A stretch of 64,000 bases of DNA from Anodontia alba (Eukaryota > Mollusca > Bivalvia > Lucinida > Lucinidae). The stretch is taken from positions 38,545,687 through 38,609,686 of the forward strand of contig OZ024823.1 of the NCBI GenBank assembly GCA_964016985.1, in the 5' to 3' direction. The position numbers and the translations under genes were made by a program. The notes below the pieces were generated by a model. The model did no database searches and was not told where the DNA came from. It worked only from the letters and a program-made list of their open reading frames with translations. Shown here piece after piece: positions 32,882-44,046 of this stretch (its first letter is position 1; every line of letters starts with the position of its first letter).

Positions 32882-33123
32882 GGCCCAGTTGTTCAAAGCT
32901 AACGACATCGTTAGTTAACGATTCGTTAAAATTTACATCGAGTGATACGCAAATATGCTGAAATTTTTTGCTGAAAAAATGTGAGTAGCTTTTGCAGTGC
33001 AAAAGCTACTCACATTTTTTCAGCAAAAAATATCAAAATATTGTATATTGAATCCGCTAAAACAGTTAACGAAATGACCCTTAACGAGCTCGTTAAGCTA
33101 ACGACGCTTTGAACAACTGGGCC
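32882..33123. mobile_element. M1 hairpin MITE near the PLAC exon
   Basis: A 242-bp copy with CTG on both sides (32879-32881, 33124-33126). It lies about 100 bases beyond the PLAC stop codon, probably in the 3' UTR, where it would form a strong RNA hairpin. Confidence 0.9.
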
Positions 33124-33226
33124 CTGGATGCTACTTTGTGCATGCACAGGATAATAAGAATCTGCAGATTTTGTGCATATTCAAAGGCATGTTTTCCCTT
33201 GACGCGGACCAATGATGTGCCCTGAT

Positions 33227-33363
33227 TTAAGCATCATTATAATAGTTTCTACAGCTGTTACAACAGATCTTTGAGTACATTGTATATCCACATAATCTTG
33301 CAGTGACAATAAGTCGACACTTCATTAGACCAGTCTTATCTTCACACTTCTCTGGCATTACTT
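33227..33363 (-). CDS. Terminal exon: PLAC domain of papilin/ADAMTSL-like protein
   Basis: Last coding exon of a minus-strand extracellular-matrix gene. The acceptor is a pyrimidine-rich tract ending TTTCTTTTTCAG, just 5' of 33363. The exon opens with two bases that complete a phase-1 codon, runs 44 codons and stops at TAA (33229-33227). The peptide carries the PLAC cysteine pattern: KCEDK, then MKCRLIV, ARLCGY, and SKICCNSC, six cysteines in 40 residues. PLAC domains are known at the extreme C-terminus of papilin, lacunin, ADAMTS and ADAMTSL proteins, as here. The phase matches the donor of the Ig exon at 40142-40417, giving a GAA codon across the junction. Three Ig domains followed directly by PLAC favours papilin over ADAMTSL1/3, which usually have thrombospondin repeats before PLAC. 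The exon is intact. The domain call is strong; the exact orthologue is inferred. Confidence 0.85.
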
Positions 33364-33477
33364 CTGAAAAAGAAATTTGTTTCTTATAAAAACAGAAAAA
33401 AACTTTGTTGAAGTTCATGTCACACCTACCATAAGAGATAGAGTTGTCATCCTTGTTTAGTTCAATGAAAAAAAAAC

Positions 33478-36400
33478 AAGAGGACCATGATGGTCCTATA
33501 TCGCTCACCTGACCAAACAGATTTGCATATTTACTGTTGAAGTTTCAGCCAAGTTCACTGCTCTAGGATTTTTGTATAAACTTTATAGCACTAACCACCC
33601 CCACCCCACTCCACCACACCCCTGGCCATGTTTTTTTACAAATCTTCACGACCTGAACTGAATCTTAAAAGAGGGTCACCAAAGGAACATTTCTGCCAAG
33701 TTATATTGAAATTGGTCCAGTGGTTTAAAAAGTTTTATATAGCTATAAAGCCCTACGCCCTAACGGCCATGTTTTTTTGACGAATCATGACAGCTTGAAC
33801 AAACTTGGTAGAGGGTCACCAAAGGAACATTCCTACCAAGTTATATTGAAATCTGTTCAGTGGTTTCTGACAAGAAGATTTTTAAAGTTTTCTATTTAGA
33901 TATATAGGGAAAACAAGCCCCACCCCATGGCAGCCATGTTTTTTGACGAATCATGATTGCTTGTACAATCTTGATAGAGGTTCACCAAAGCAACATTCCA
34001 GCCAAGTAATATTGAAATCAGTCATGGGGTATGTGACAAGAAGAATTTTAAAATTTTCTATGCAAATATATATGAAAAATAAGCCCCACCCCGCTGTGGG
34101 CCATGGTTTTTGACGTATCATGAAGGCTTGAACAATCTTGGTAGAAGGTCACCAAGATTTTTAAAGTTTTCTATATAGATATATAGGAAAAATAAGCCCC
34201 GCCCCCTAGCGGCCATGATTTTTGATGAATCATGACGGCCTGAACAATCTTTGTAGAGGGTCACCAAAGAAACATTCCTGCCAAGTTGTATTGAAATCGG
34301 TCCATTGGTTTCTGAAAAGAAGATTTTTAAAGTTTTATATTTAGATATATAGGGAAAATAAGCCCTGCCCCAGGCAGCCATGTTTTTTGACGAATCATGA
34401 TTACTTGAACAATCTTAGTAGAGGGGGTCACCAAGGAAAAATTTCTGCAGTTATAATGAAATCGGTTCAGTGGTTTCTAACAAGAAGAGTTTTAAAGTTT
34501 TCTATATAGATATACATGTATAAGGAAAATAAGCCCCGACTCCTGGCAGCCATGTTTTTTGACGAATCATGACGGCTTGAACAATCTTGATAGAGGGTTA
34601 CATAAGAAACATTCCTGCAAAGTTACATTGAAATCGGTCAAGTGCTTTCTGAAAAGACTATTAAAATTTTCTATATAGATAAATTATATAGGAAAATAAG
34701 CCCCGCCCCCTAGCGGCCATGTTTTTTGACAAATCATAACGGCTTGAACAATCTTGGTAAAGGGTCACCAAGGAAACATTTCTGGGAAGTTATATTGAAA
34801 TCAGTCCTGTGGTATCTGACGACAAGATTTTTTCAAGTTTTCTATATAGAATTATATTGAAAATAAGCCCCACACCCCTTGGCGGCCATGTTTTTTAACA
34901 AATCATGTCGGCTTGAACAATCTTTATGGAGGGTCACTAAGGAAACATTTCTGCCAAGTTATATTGAAATCGGTCCAGTCGTTTATGACAAGAAGTTTTC
35001 TATATAGATATATTGGGAAAATTAACCCCGCCCCCTAGCGGCCATGTTTTTTAACGAATCATGGCGGCTTGAACAATCTTGCAACAGGATCACCAAAGGA
35101 ACATTTCTGCAAAATCATATGGAAATTGGTCCAGTGGTTTCTGACAAGAAGATTTTTAAAGTTTTCCATAAAGATGTTTTTTGACAAATCCAAATGGCTT
35201 GAACAATCTTGCAACAGGATCACCAAAGGAACATTTCTGCAAAATCATATGGAAATCGGTCCAGTGGTTTCTGACAAGAAGATTTTTAAAGTTTTCTATA
35301 CAGATATACAGTGAAAATAAGCCCTGCCCCCTGGCGGCCTGTTTTTTGACAAATCCAAATGGCTTGAACAATCTTGGTACAGGATCACCAAAGGAACATT
35401 TCTGCAAAATTATATGGAAATCAGTCCAGTGGTTTCGGACAAGAAGATTTTTAAAGTTTTCTATATAGATATATAGGGAAAATAAGCCCTGCCCCCTGGT
35501 GGCCATGTTTTTTGACGAATCCAAATGGCTTGAACGATCTTGGTAGAGGATCACCAAAGGAACATTTTTGCAATATTATATTGAAATCGGTCCAGTGGTT
35601 TCGGACAAGAAGATTTTTAAAAGTTTTCTATATAGATTATATTGGGGAAATAAGCCCCGCCCCCTGGCGGCCATGTTTTTTGACGAATCCAAATGTCTTG
35701 AACAATCTTGGTAGAGGATCACCAAAGGAACATTTCTGCAAAATTATATTGAAATCGGTTCAGTGGTTTCGGACAAGAAGATTTTTAAAGTTTTCTATAT
35801 AGATATATAGGGAAAATAAGCCCCGCCCCCTGGCGGCCATGTTTTTTGACGAATCCAAATGACTTGAACAATCTTGGTAGAGGATCACCAAAGGAACATT
35901 TCTGCAAAATTATATTGAAATCGGTCCAGTGGTTTCGGACAAGAAGATTTTGAAAGTTTTCTATATAGATATATGGGGAAAATAAGCCCTGCCCCCTGGC
36001 GGCCATGTTTTTTGACGAATCCAAATGGCTTGAACAATCTTGGTAGAGGATCACCAAAGGAACATTTCTGCAAAATTATATTGAAATCTGTCCTGTGGTT
36101 TCTGACAAGAAGATTTTTAAAGTTTTCTATATAGATATATAGGGAAAATAAGCCCCGCCCCCTGGCAGCCATGTTTTTTGACGAATCCGAATGGCTTGAA
36201 CAATCTTGGTAGAAGATCACCAAAGGAACATTTCTGCAAAATTATACTGAAATTGGTTCAGTGGTTTCTGACAAGAAGATTTTTTAAGTTTTTAGTTAAA
36301 AAATCTATCTTTAGCTCCTGTGACCTAGATATGCAACGGACCGGAACCATTTGAACAACTTTGAAAGAGGACCAACCAAGGATCATTCCTGTGAAGTTTG

Positions 36401-36540
36401 GTCAAAATCCAATCAGTGGTTTAGGAGGAGATGTTGTTTAAAGATTGTGGACGGACGGACGGACATACGGACGACGACGACGACGGACGGTGAGTGATCA
36501 CAAAAGCTCACCTTGAGCTTTCAGCTCAGGTGAGCTAACA
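33478..36540 (+). repeat. E2: minisatellite-bearing element, 3.06 kb, in last intron
   Basis: Begins with the hairpin AGGACCATGATGGTCCT and CGCTCACCTGA, and ends TCAGCTCAGGTGAGCTAA. The 3' end folds as AGCTCACCTTGAGCT with AGCTCAGGTGAGCT, and TCACCTGA near the 5' end is the inverse of TCAGGTGA at the 3' end. At least fifteen units of about 166 bp lie between (anchors at 35366, 35532, 35700, 35866, 36032, 36199). Units become more alike toward the right, then a GACGGACG tract (36450-36487) precedes the 3' hairpin. Open frames across the units are repeat shadows. It begins about 115 bases from the PLAC exon acceptor. Confidence 0.85.
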
Positions 36541-36759
36541 AAAAACAATCAGTGAAGTGACATTACCTGTGAAGTTTTACAGTCTGTAGATTTCATTTTG
36601 GGTGGTCACTTGGGTGGACATAAGTACACAGATGAAAGTCACTTGGGTGGACATAAGTACACGGATGAAAGAATGAATGGATGGATGGACAGACAGATGG
36701 AAACTTGCATGCCTAAGTTGCTAATGCTAATGCATGTTTGACAAAAACCTTTGTCATTA

Positions 36760-36893
36760 CATAGCTCTAGATAAGAGGGAATGTCACAAAAATATTTTTC
36801 TTATTTCTCCATGAAAACAATACGTTGTGGTCTGGTACTCATTAGAAGAGCCTCTGTGAGGCACTTCTAGTGAGTACCTACAATACAGGTCAG
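36760..36893. mobile_element. M2 MITE, left half
   Basis: CATAGCTCTAGATAAGAGGG through the palindrome centre to GAGTACCTACA. It is cut by the CAGGTCAGTCCC element starting at 36896, and no right half was found. Confidence 0.65.
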
Positions 36894-36895
36894 TC

Positions 36896-37025
36896 CCCTT
36901 ACTATGCACTGGTCGGGATGCACAAATCCAGACCACCTTATAGGCGAGGTGCAGAGTAGCTTTGGAGCTGACTGGTTGGACCTTATAAATGTTGAGATGC
37001 ATGGGACACACGTATATACAGCATT
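36896..37025 (+). mobile_element. Left-end fragment of the CAGGTCAGTCCC element
   Basis: CAGGTCAGTCCCCTTACTAT onward matches the start of the element at 37519 for about 130 bases, preceded by TA. No matching right end was seen before 37519. It truncates an M2 MITE. Confidence 0.6.
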
Positions 37026-37518
37026 TATTTTTAAAGGTGTCCTAAGGAATGGACAAAAGAAGAAGTGCCTGTCATTTAGAACATCCTAAAATTCCTTTTT
37101 GTTGCATAAATCATGTGACAAAATCGGGTAATATTACTGCGAGTGCAAATGCCGCCTCCATTTTAACTCTGACTAAGCATGTGGCTATCAGGTGTTTACA
37201 AGTCACATGTCCATTTAAAGAATGGAATTACTTTTATTTTCAGTTACAGAAAACAATTTTTGAAAGTGTTTGAAGGGTTCTAACTTCGAATGAAAATTAA
37301 AAAAGAAAATACATGTAACAAAGTTTAAAAAAAGGTCAGAAAGAAAAACATCGTTTGTTTTGGGTCCTTTTCGGGTGTACTGCAAGGGTCCTGGTTTAGC
37401 TCAGAATGATTTTAACCTTTTTTTCAACAGATCTGTCCACATCATGACATGACTCACAGCCTAGATTTTTTTGTTTTGTTTTGTGCTTTTTTAAGTCAAA
37501 CTGTAATGGATATAGGTA

Positions 37519-38770
37519 CAGGTCAGTCCCATTATTACACACTGGTCGGGATGCACAAATCCAGACCGCGATATAGGCGAGGCGCATAGTAAGTTCGGAG
37601 CCGACTGATCAGACTTTATAAATGTTGATATTTGTACATGGGACATACGTATATACGTTTGGAGGGATTTATGAATGAAAACAATGATATTTCATGTTAT
37701 TTATATAAATAAACGAATGAGTACTAACGTTGTATGTTTTGTCCTTTTTACACCTCTGATGTACTTTTTCTGCAATATATACGCTAAATACTTTATTTAC
37801 GTTTCCATTTTGTGGCTCGATCCGCCATATTTGCCGGTGATGTAATACAGACGGTGTTGAAGTGCGGTGTAAGTCACATAAAAAGTCCAGTATCAATACC
37901 GGTCCCTGCGAGCATAGCGAATTATTTTAGTCCAGTAAAAGAAATCTTATTAATAAAACAGCAGAAATCGTTAAGTTTTTTAATCTTTCTGCTTGTATAG
38001 AAGAGAACGGAAGCTCAAAGAAAAAAAAATTGACTAAACCAAAGCATTTGATTCCAACAAAGTGCCATGTTCAATGGCCTCAAGTTTTTCTTTAATCGTG
38101 AAGGCTTTTTGTTTTCTTCTTTGGTCAGTGTTAATCTGATAGCAGAATGAACTTTTTCAAGACAACAATGAGTGCCGGACAAATTTCACAGTTACACGCT
38201 CTACTACCCGACCGCGTGCGCAGTAATCGATGTCCAGTGATCCGCGTCGCTGATTGGATGAATATCTAATTAGGTCGGCAAGGCGGCCATATCAAACTGG
38301 AAAATTCGGTGTCTTTCAAGTATTTACAAATTAATTATGGATAACTGTGGTCATTTTCCCATTCTATAGACGCGGGATAAGCCATTTCTTGATAGATACA
38401 ATGTATATTTGTATCGTTTAAAAGATAAATGAAGTTTTAATTGGCACAAGTTTGTCTTCTTAAAATAAACATCAAAAGGTCAATTACGGTCATTACGCAC
38501 GAACACAAACAAAAATACAACAGAGACAATACAATGATTAGCTTTATTTTTCAAAATCATTTTTTATTTGCTATTATGATATGTACAACAGCAGTAAATA
38601 ATTTCTTTTTCTGCAGATCGAAGCTCTGAAAAACAAAAAACACATTTTGTTATTTTGACCTAGAGGATGGGGAAACTGGGACCCTTCGAAAAAATTTTGG
38701 GAGGCATGACGTCCCCGCATTATATCCATATTCGCGCACTAACGACGCGAGTACTAACGGGACTGACCTG
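37519..38770. mobile_element. 1.25-kb element with CAGGTCAGTCCC ends and TA flanks
   Basis: CAGGTCAGTCCC at the left and GGGACTGACCTG at the right, each flanked outward by TA. The interior (for example CCGACCGCGTGCGCAGTAAT near 38200) is more GC-rich than its surroundings and has no recognisable transposase. A Tc1/mariner-type non-autonomous element is likely but unproven. Confidence 0.65.
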
Positions 38771-38849
38771 TACAAATATCACTTCTACAGTCTCACTGTA
38801 GGATCCGGCATTGGTAGAGTGACTGCCTTTCTCACAAAGTTAAGCAACG

Positions 38850-39197
38850 GAGCTAGATCTGCACTTTTTGCCATTCAGTATGTGAATTTAAATCAGCAAT
38901 CTGGATCAAGTAATCTGATTGGCTGAAAATTAGAAGTGGGTGTAGCAACTTATTTTATTCAGCATGACAAGGGTTAATCTGATACAACAGATTTTAACCC
39001 TTTTCATGCTGAATAAATAAAGATACCATGCCCACTTAAAACTGTCAGTCAATCAGATTATTTGATCCAGGTTGTTGACACAAATTCATATACTAAATGA
39101 CAAAGAGCGCAGATCCAGATCATCTGGCTTCTTTAGAACACAATACACTGTTTGCAAAGGCAGGGCATATCTGGGTTCAGCAGGGCCAGGGTAAAGG
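38850..39197. mobile_element. Two M6 copies, one truncated
   Basis: The right half of one copy (38850-38978, ending GCATGACAAGGGTTAA) is followed by a full diverged copy in the other orientation (38994-39197, starting TTTTAACCCTTTTCATGCTG). Confidence 0.7.
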
Positions 39198-39294
39198 GAG
39201 TTGTATTGTGAGATCTGTAGATATTACAATTTAAGAATAAGCGTTTGATTTTGAGAACCAGGATCACAGTTTCCATTGTGCAAACAGTGGAATA

Positions 39295-40090
39295 CTCTGT
39301 TTCGGCATCTTTCAGAAAGATTTCTTTTTTTTTTTTTTTTTATGTGTGGCACTTTACTCAGAAGTATATGAGCAAATTATGTTTAAGATTCAATACAAAA
39401 CATTTTGTCTTAACTACCTATGCACAAAAAGTTTCATTTGATTCAGTGATTGTAAAAGACTTTGAAAAATTCCCTTTTTCACATTATGCAAAAATTGATA
39501 GGATAGGTAGTTTTAATGCAGAGTTTCAATAAGTGCCTCTTGTTAAAAAAATTTCTGGGCCCAGTTGTTCAAAGCATTGTTAGCTTAACGAGCTTGTTAA
39601 GGGTCATTTTGTTAACTGTTTTATTTAGCAGATTCAATATACAATATTCTGATATTTTTTGCTGAAAAACTGCAGTAGCTACTCACACTTTTTCAGCAAA
39701 AGATTTCAGATTATTTGTGTAACAGTTGACGTAAATTTTAATGATTCGTTAACTAACGACATCGTTAGTTTCCAACAAATGGGCCCTGAAATTTTGACAA
39801 TATTGTTATGGAACAGCAATAATTTAAAGTCAGTGAAGAAAAGCAAAAAATAAATCCTAATAAAAAAAATTCCAAAAATCCAATTTACTATAGAAATTGC
39901 ATCGGTCAGACTCATTTATGGCCATAAAATTAATTTTACAGTAAATATTTGAAATGAAAGTGCAGAAACAGAAAAAAAAGACATATGGTTCCTTATAAGA
40001 TATGGTCAATCAGAACAAAACATTTTCATTTAGAATAAAATGCCAAGCAATAAATGTCTTTCCAAAAGATGTCAAAAGGACAGCACTCAC
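39295..40090. mobile_element. Relative of the 1905-2718 element, carrying an M1 MITE
   Basis: Left part has GGCATCTTTCAGAAAGATTTC and AACTACCTATGCACAAAAAG; the right part has AGATATGGTCAATCAGAAC and AATGCCAAGCAATAAATG. Both ends correspond to the element at 1905-2718. An M1 MITE (39559-39785) is nested in it. It ends about 50 bases before the Ig 3 splice donor. Confidence 0.55.
39559..39785. mobile_element. M1 hairpin MITE, centre shortened
   Basis: A 227-bp copy flanked by CTG on both sides. The central AGCTTTTGCAGTGCAAAAGC is largely missing. It is nested in the element at 39295-40090. Confidence 0.87.
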
Positions 40091-40141
40091 TATATCTGGA
40101 GGTGCCGGGGTTTTAGAAAATGGTCCAGAATGCTTTCTTAC

Positions 40142-40417
40142 CTTTAGGTACAACCTGTACTGATGTTGAGGTCTCTATTTTCTCCTCAGAGTTTGCCACA
40201 ATACATGAGTAGGTGCCCGTGTCATCTAGAGTTGCCTCCCTAATTACCAATCTACCATCACTACTAATATATACATTGCCGCCTGTGGTGAGAGGATGTC
40301 CCATCTTCTCCCAGGTCAGTGTTGGCATTGGGTAGCCCCTACCCTCACACCTCAAGGTGATTCTTCCTCCCTCTATCACACGGCCATTGTCATTCTCTAT
40401 CCTTGCAACAAGCATTT
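40142..40417 (-). CDS. Ig domain 3 exon (I-set) of papilin-like gene
   Basis: Complete phase 1-1 exon of 276 bases encoding one I-set immunoglobulin domain. The acceptor reads CATTTCAG before AAATGCTTG; the donor is CCTAAAG followed by gtaagaaag. Ig landmarks are all present: B-strand cysteine in ITLRCEG, core tryptophan in LTWEKMG, and the DDTGTYSCIV motif with the F-strand cysteine, ending STSVQVVPK. Symmetric phase 1-1 exons are typical of extracellular modular proteins and allow domain shuffling. It lies 1.2 kb downstream in transcript order of the Ig 2 exon and is followed by a 6.8-kb intron before the PLAC exon. The role is probably structural or protein-binding in the matrix. No frameshift or stop. 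Identity as an Ig exon is near certain; the papilin assignment rests on the whole series. Confidence 0.9.
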
Positions 40418-40481
40418 CTGAAATGAATTCAGTTTTGGAAATTAAATGGACTGTATAACTGCTATATATAATGTCATTTCT

Positions 40482-40686
40482 TGTTAACATTTTGCATGTT
40501 GGGTAAAAATTACAGCAGGTGACATTTTGAAATCTTTTCTTATTTTTCCTAGAAAATAGAAATTAACATTTCATGCAACTTGTCTCCCTAGGAGACAATC
40601 TGCATAAAATGTCAAGTCCTATTTTCTAGGAAAAATTAGAAAAATATCAGTTTGTCATCTGCTGAATTTGCCCATAGCATGGTAAT
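40482..40686. mobile_element. M7 MITE in Ig 2 - Ig 3 intron
   Basis: TTAACATTTTGCATGTTGGG to ATTTGCCCATAGCATGGTAA with core CTTGTCTCCCTAGGAGACAA. It starts about 60 bases 5' of the Ig 3 acceptor region. Confidence 0.82.
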
Positions 40687-40988
40687 GGCCAGAAACATCT
40701 ATCAGTATAGGCACATATAAGACAAAATGTTCAAGCATTACAAAGGAATACAACTTCTCTAAACCAGACTGCAGTTTTCCCTGAAAAAAAAAAAAATAAA
40801 TAAACTTTTTTCAAAAAGGTTTTCTGCAGAAATTTTTCACAGCATGCTTAACATTAAAATGTTTGTATTTGAAAAGTGCAGAAAAAACAGATCTTAGAAA
40901 ATGGAAAATCAAGATAACATATCACATTTCTTGCTAATTTTTATACAGAGAAAGTAAAAAAGGGCGTATTCTTGAAAATAGTAAACTC

Positions 40989-41594
40989 TTAACTCTTAAA
41001 GTGCTAATCACAACTGCAGCAGACACTTTTTTTTATTTTTTTTTTTTAATTGATTTTTTTTTTTTTTTTTATAAATTTGCTTTTTCTGATAAAAAAGAAG
41101 TGTCAATAAGCAGTGCAAGGTAATGACTGCCTTCTGGGCCCAGTTGTTCAAAACTAACGATGTCGTTAGTTAACGATTCGTTAAAATTTTAATCCAGTGA
41201 TACGCAAATATGCTGAAATTTTTTGCTGAAAAAATGTGAGTAGCTTTTGCAGTGCAAAAGCTACTCACATTTTTTCAGCAAAAAATATCAGAATATTGTG
41301 TATTAAATCTGCTAAAACAGTTAACGAAATGACCCTTAACGAGTTCGTTAAGCTAACGACACTTTGAACAACTGGGCCCTGATAAATTACTTAGCAAGAT
41401 AAGAGGCAGAAACCAAAATGTAATGGATGAAAGCCATACAGACAACATGAAAACAGTATACCCTCCCCCACATACACAATATGCAGGGCTATAATAAGAC
41501 GACATTTTATAAGACGTGTCTGCCTAGCAGACAATTCAAATGAAAAGCCAATTTTATCTGCTACAATTTCGCTTAGCACTTAAAAGGTCAATGC
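40989..41594. mobile_element. M8 MITE split by M1
   Basis: The left part, TTAACTCTTAAAGTGCTAAT, and the right part, TTTCGCTTAGCACTTAAAAG, sit on either side of the M1 copy at 41137-41378. The right end is about 20 bases from the Ig 2 donor. Confidence 0.68.
41137..41378. mobile_element. M1 hairpin MITE splitting an M8 MITE
   Basis: A 242-bp copy with CTG duplication (41134-41136, 41379-41381), inside the 1.2-kb intron between the Ig 2 and Ig 3 exons. Confidence 0.9.
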
Positions 41595-41610
41595 CAAAAC
41601 TGCAATTTAC

Positions 41611-41883
41611 CTCTTAAAGTCAGTTTCAGAGATCGCTGCACAGCTTGTGCAACACCATTATCTGCTTCACAGGTGTAACTACCAATGTCTTCCTCCATTG
41701 TCCTTCGAATCAATAATGTTCCGTTATTAAATATCTCGTATCGGCTATTAGATACAAGAGGAACATTGTTCTTTCTCCATGAAACTGTCGGTTTTGGATT
41801 TCCATAAACTTCACAGTGGAGGAATGCCATATGATTTGGTTTGACCATGATAGTATCCGGGCCAGGAAGAATGCCAATTGGTA
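41611..41883 (-). CDS. Ig domain 2 exon (I-set) of papilin-like gene
   Basis: Phase 1-1 exon of 273 bases encoding a full I-set domain. The acceptor is CTTCTCATTTTCAG before TACCAATTGG; the donor is TTAAGAG followed by gtaaattg. The domain begins PIGILPGPDTIMV and contains the B-strand cysteine (FLHCEVYG), the tryptophan (VSWRKNN), NNGTLLIRRT and DIGSYTCEADNG. NGTLxI followed by DxGxYTC is common in papilin, peroxidasin and hemicentin Ig domains. NNGT is a potential N-glycosylation site. The intron to the preceding exon is only 367 bases, the shortest in the gene, yet it holds an M7 MITE covering more than half of it. Confidence 0.9.
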
Positions 41884-41998
41884 CTGAAAATGAGAAGAAA
41901 GGTACTGAAAGAGAGCAATGGTAAAGAAATTGTAAAATGATACTGAAATTAGAAAAATGGAAAAGAAATGAGAAAAATGGTACTGAAATTGTAAAACA

Positions 41999-42208
41999 CC
42001 AGCATATTAGGCACTCTGGGTAAAAATTTCAGCAGACGACATTTTGAAATATTTTTTCTGACTTTGCAGAAAACAGGTTTTGATATTTCAAGCAAATTGT
42101 CTCCAAAGGAGACAATTTGCATGAATGTCAAATCCTCCTTCTTGGGAAAAATAAGAAAAGTGTCTTCGAGTTATCATTCGCTGAATTCGCCCAGAGAGTG
42201 TAAACGGC
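41999..42208. mobile_element. M7 MITE filling the 367-bp intron
   Basis: CCAGCATATTAGGCACTC to CGCCCAGAGAGTGTAAAC; core AATTGTCTCCAAAGGAGACA. It makes up over half of the intron between the Ig 1 second-half and Ig 2 exons. Confidence 0.82.
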
Positions 42209-42250
42209 CTGAAAACTATTGCGTATAGACAGAGAAAATATAATACTAAC

Positions 42251-42408
42251 TTTCTACTTGAACAACAAATCTGTAGATAGTTGGGATCTGCTGGGATTGA
42301 TATCTGACGTGACAGGCATAACTACCATCATCTTCAATCGTTGCCTGGCGAACAACGAGGGTTCCATTAGGATACACAGTTCGCTGTTCGTCAGTCTCCA
42401 GGAGTTTT
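42251..42408 (-). CDS. Ig domain 1, second-half exon of papilin-like gene
   Basis: Exon of 158 bases, acceptor phase 2 and donor phase 1. The acceptor is TTCTTTGATTTCAG before AAAACTCC; the donor is GTAGAAA followed by gttagt, a good but not perfect match. It encodes KLLETDEQRTVYPNGTLVV, then ATIEDDGSYACHV and ends VVQVE. This is the C'-to-G part of an Ig domain with the DDGSYAC cysteine. The first half, with the other cysteine and the tryptophan, is supplied by the exon at 46731-46842. Joining GG and A across the 4.3-kb intron gives a glycine codon, so the domain reads RDG then KLLE without a break. Confidence 0.88.
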
Positions 42409-42490
42409 CTGAAATCAAAGAAAATAAAATCTAAGACATGAACAAGAAAAACACAAAAAGATTTCTCATAATTTTAGATCCACAGATATA

Positions 42491-42698
42491 CAGTAACTGT
42501 CCTAAAATTTTGCACACCAAAGTTGCTGACAAACTGGCATGTGCAAACAGTGCAGACCCCAATCAGACTAGGAGCAGTCTGATCAGGGTCTACACTATTT
42601 GGCATTTCACTAAGTTTTTTTAGAAACAACTGCTTAAAAAGCAAAATTTAGGCCAAATTTATATGGAATAAAGTGTTTGAAATCTTAGGACATTTACC
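42491..42698. mobile_element. M5 MITE
   Basis: CAGTAACTGTCCTAAAATTT to CTTAGGACATTTACCAT with core GCAGACCCCAATCAGACTAG. Confidence 0.8.
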
Positions 42699-42779
42699 AT
42701 ACTTTAATATAGTCTGCTTACAATTAAATTCAGCAGGCAGATGATTAATAAAAATCAGTAAAAAAAAAACTAAAAGATC

Positions 42780-44045
42780 CCTAAAGGGGATGAATGCCCC
42801 CACTACTGCCAATTTGGCTTTGCACATTATTTATCATTTGACTGTTTTCAGAGTCATGAGGGCTTTATGCACAAGCTCAACTTGTATTCTTGCCACGGTA
42901 CAAATTGCCGAACATCTTGAAATCTGTAAGGGAGTTGCAGACACATGTAATTTGCTAAGGCATGGTTATAAGGCTAAAATTTCTAAGTAAATCTAGGTAA
43001 GTAACTCTAGCAACAAAACTTTGATCAGAGTTCTGTGACCTTTATGCATATGCCCAGCCTATATTCTTACTTTGCTGCAAGTTTCAAGTCACTGTCTTGA
43101 AATCTGTAGAAGTTGCAGAGATACAAACCCTACTATAGCACATGTATGGTAAAATTTCTAAGTAAATCCTGGGTATGTAACTCTAGCAATAATAATTTTA
43201 TCAGAGTTCTGTGACCTCTATGCACCTGCTCTGTCTATATTCTTACTTTGCTGCAATGTTCAAATTATTATCTTTAAAACGGTAGGAGACTTTACGGAGA
43301 CATGAACTGAACTATGTCATGAGACAAATTTTCAAAGTAAATCAAGGTTAAATAACTCTACCATTAATAATTTCATCAGAGTTCTGTGACCTTTATGCAC
43401 ATGCTCAGTCTAAATCCTTACTATGGAGCCAAGTTTCAAACCATTACCTCGAAAACAGTAGGAGGAGTTGCGGAGACAAACCCTACTATGCCATGTGTAT
43501 AAAACAATTTTCTAAGTAAATCAAGGGTAAGTATAACTCCACAAATAATAATTCGAATAGAGTTCTGTGACCTTTATGCACATGCTTAGTCTAAATGCTT
43601 ACTATGGTGCAAATTTCAAACCATTACCTTGAAAACTGTAAGAGGAGTTAGGAGACACAAACCCTTCTATGCCATGTGTATAAGACCAATTTTCTAAGTA
43701 AATCAAGGGTATATAACTCCACCAATAATAATTCCAATAGAGTTATGTGACCTTTATGCACATGCTCAGTCTATATGCTCACTATGGTGCAAGTTTCAAA
43801 CCATTATCTTGAAAACTGTAGAGGGAGTTATCAGAAAAATTTTCTAAGTAAATCAAGGGTATATAACTCCACCAATAATGATTTGATCAGAGTTCTGTTA
43901 CCTTTGTGCACAAGCTCAGTGTGTATCCTTACTATGGTGGAGTGTTACGGACAGATGAACGGACACATGGACGGATGGACACATGGATGTATGACGGAAG
44001 GTAAAACTATATGCCCTCCTCCATTCGTGACATGGGGGGTAAAAT
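42780..44045 (+). repeat. E3: minisatellite-bearing element, 1.27 kb
   Basis: Six units of about 176-181 bp, anchored by TTCTGTGACC at 43031, 43207, 43382, 43563, 43743 and, diverged, 43892. It starts near a small ATCCCTAAAGGGGAT palindrome and ends with a GGACGGATGGAC tract and ATGCCCTCCTCC..GGGGGG pairing. It lies in the 4.3-kb intron within Ig domain 1, next to E4. Confidence 0.75.
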
Positions 44046-44046
44046 G

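Noticed and set aside
35069..36223. Several 80-130-codon frames with repeated peptides on both strands
   Set aside because: They are readings of the 166-bp E2 units in various frames, with no start context or splice support.
37049..37273. 74-codon plus-strand frame
   Set aside because: No similarity I recognise and no splice or promoter support; it lies between two ends of a DNA element.
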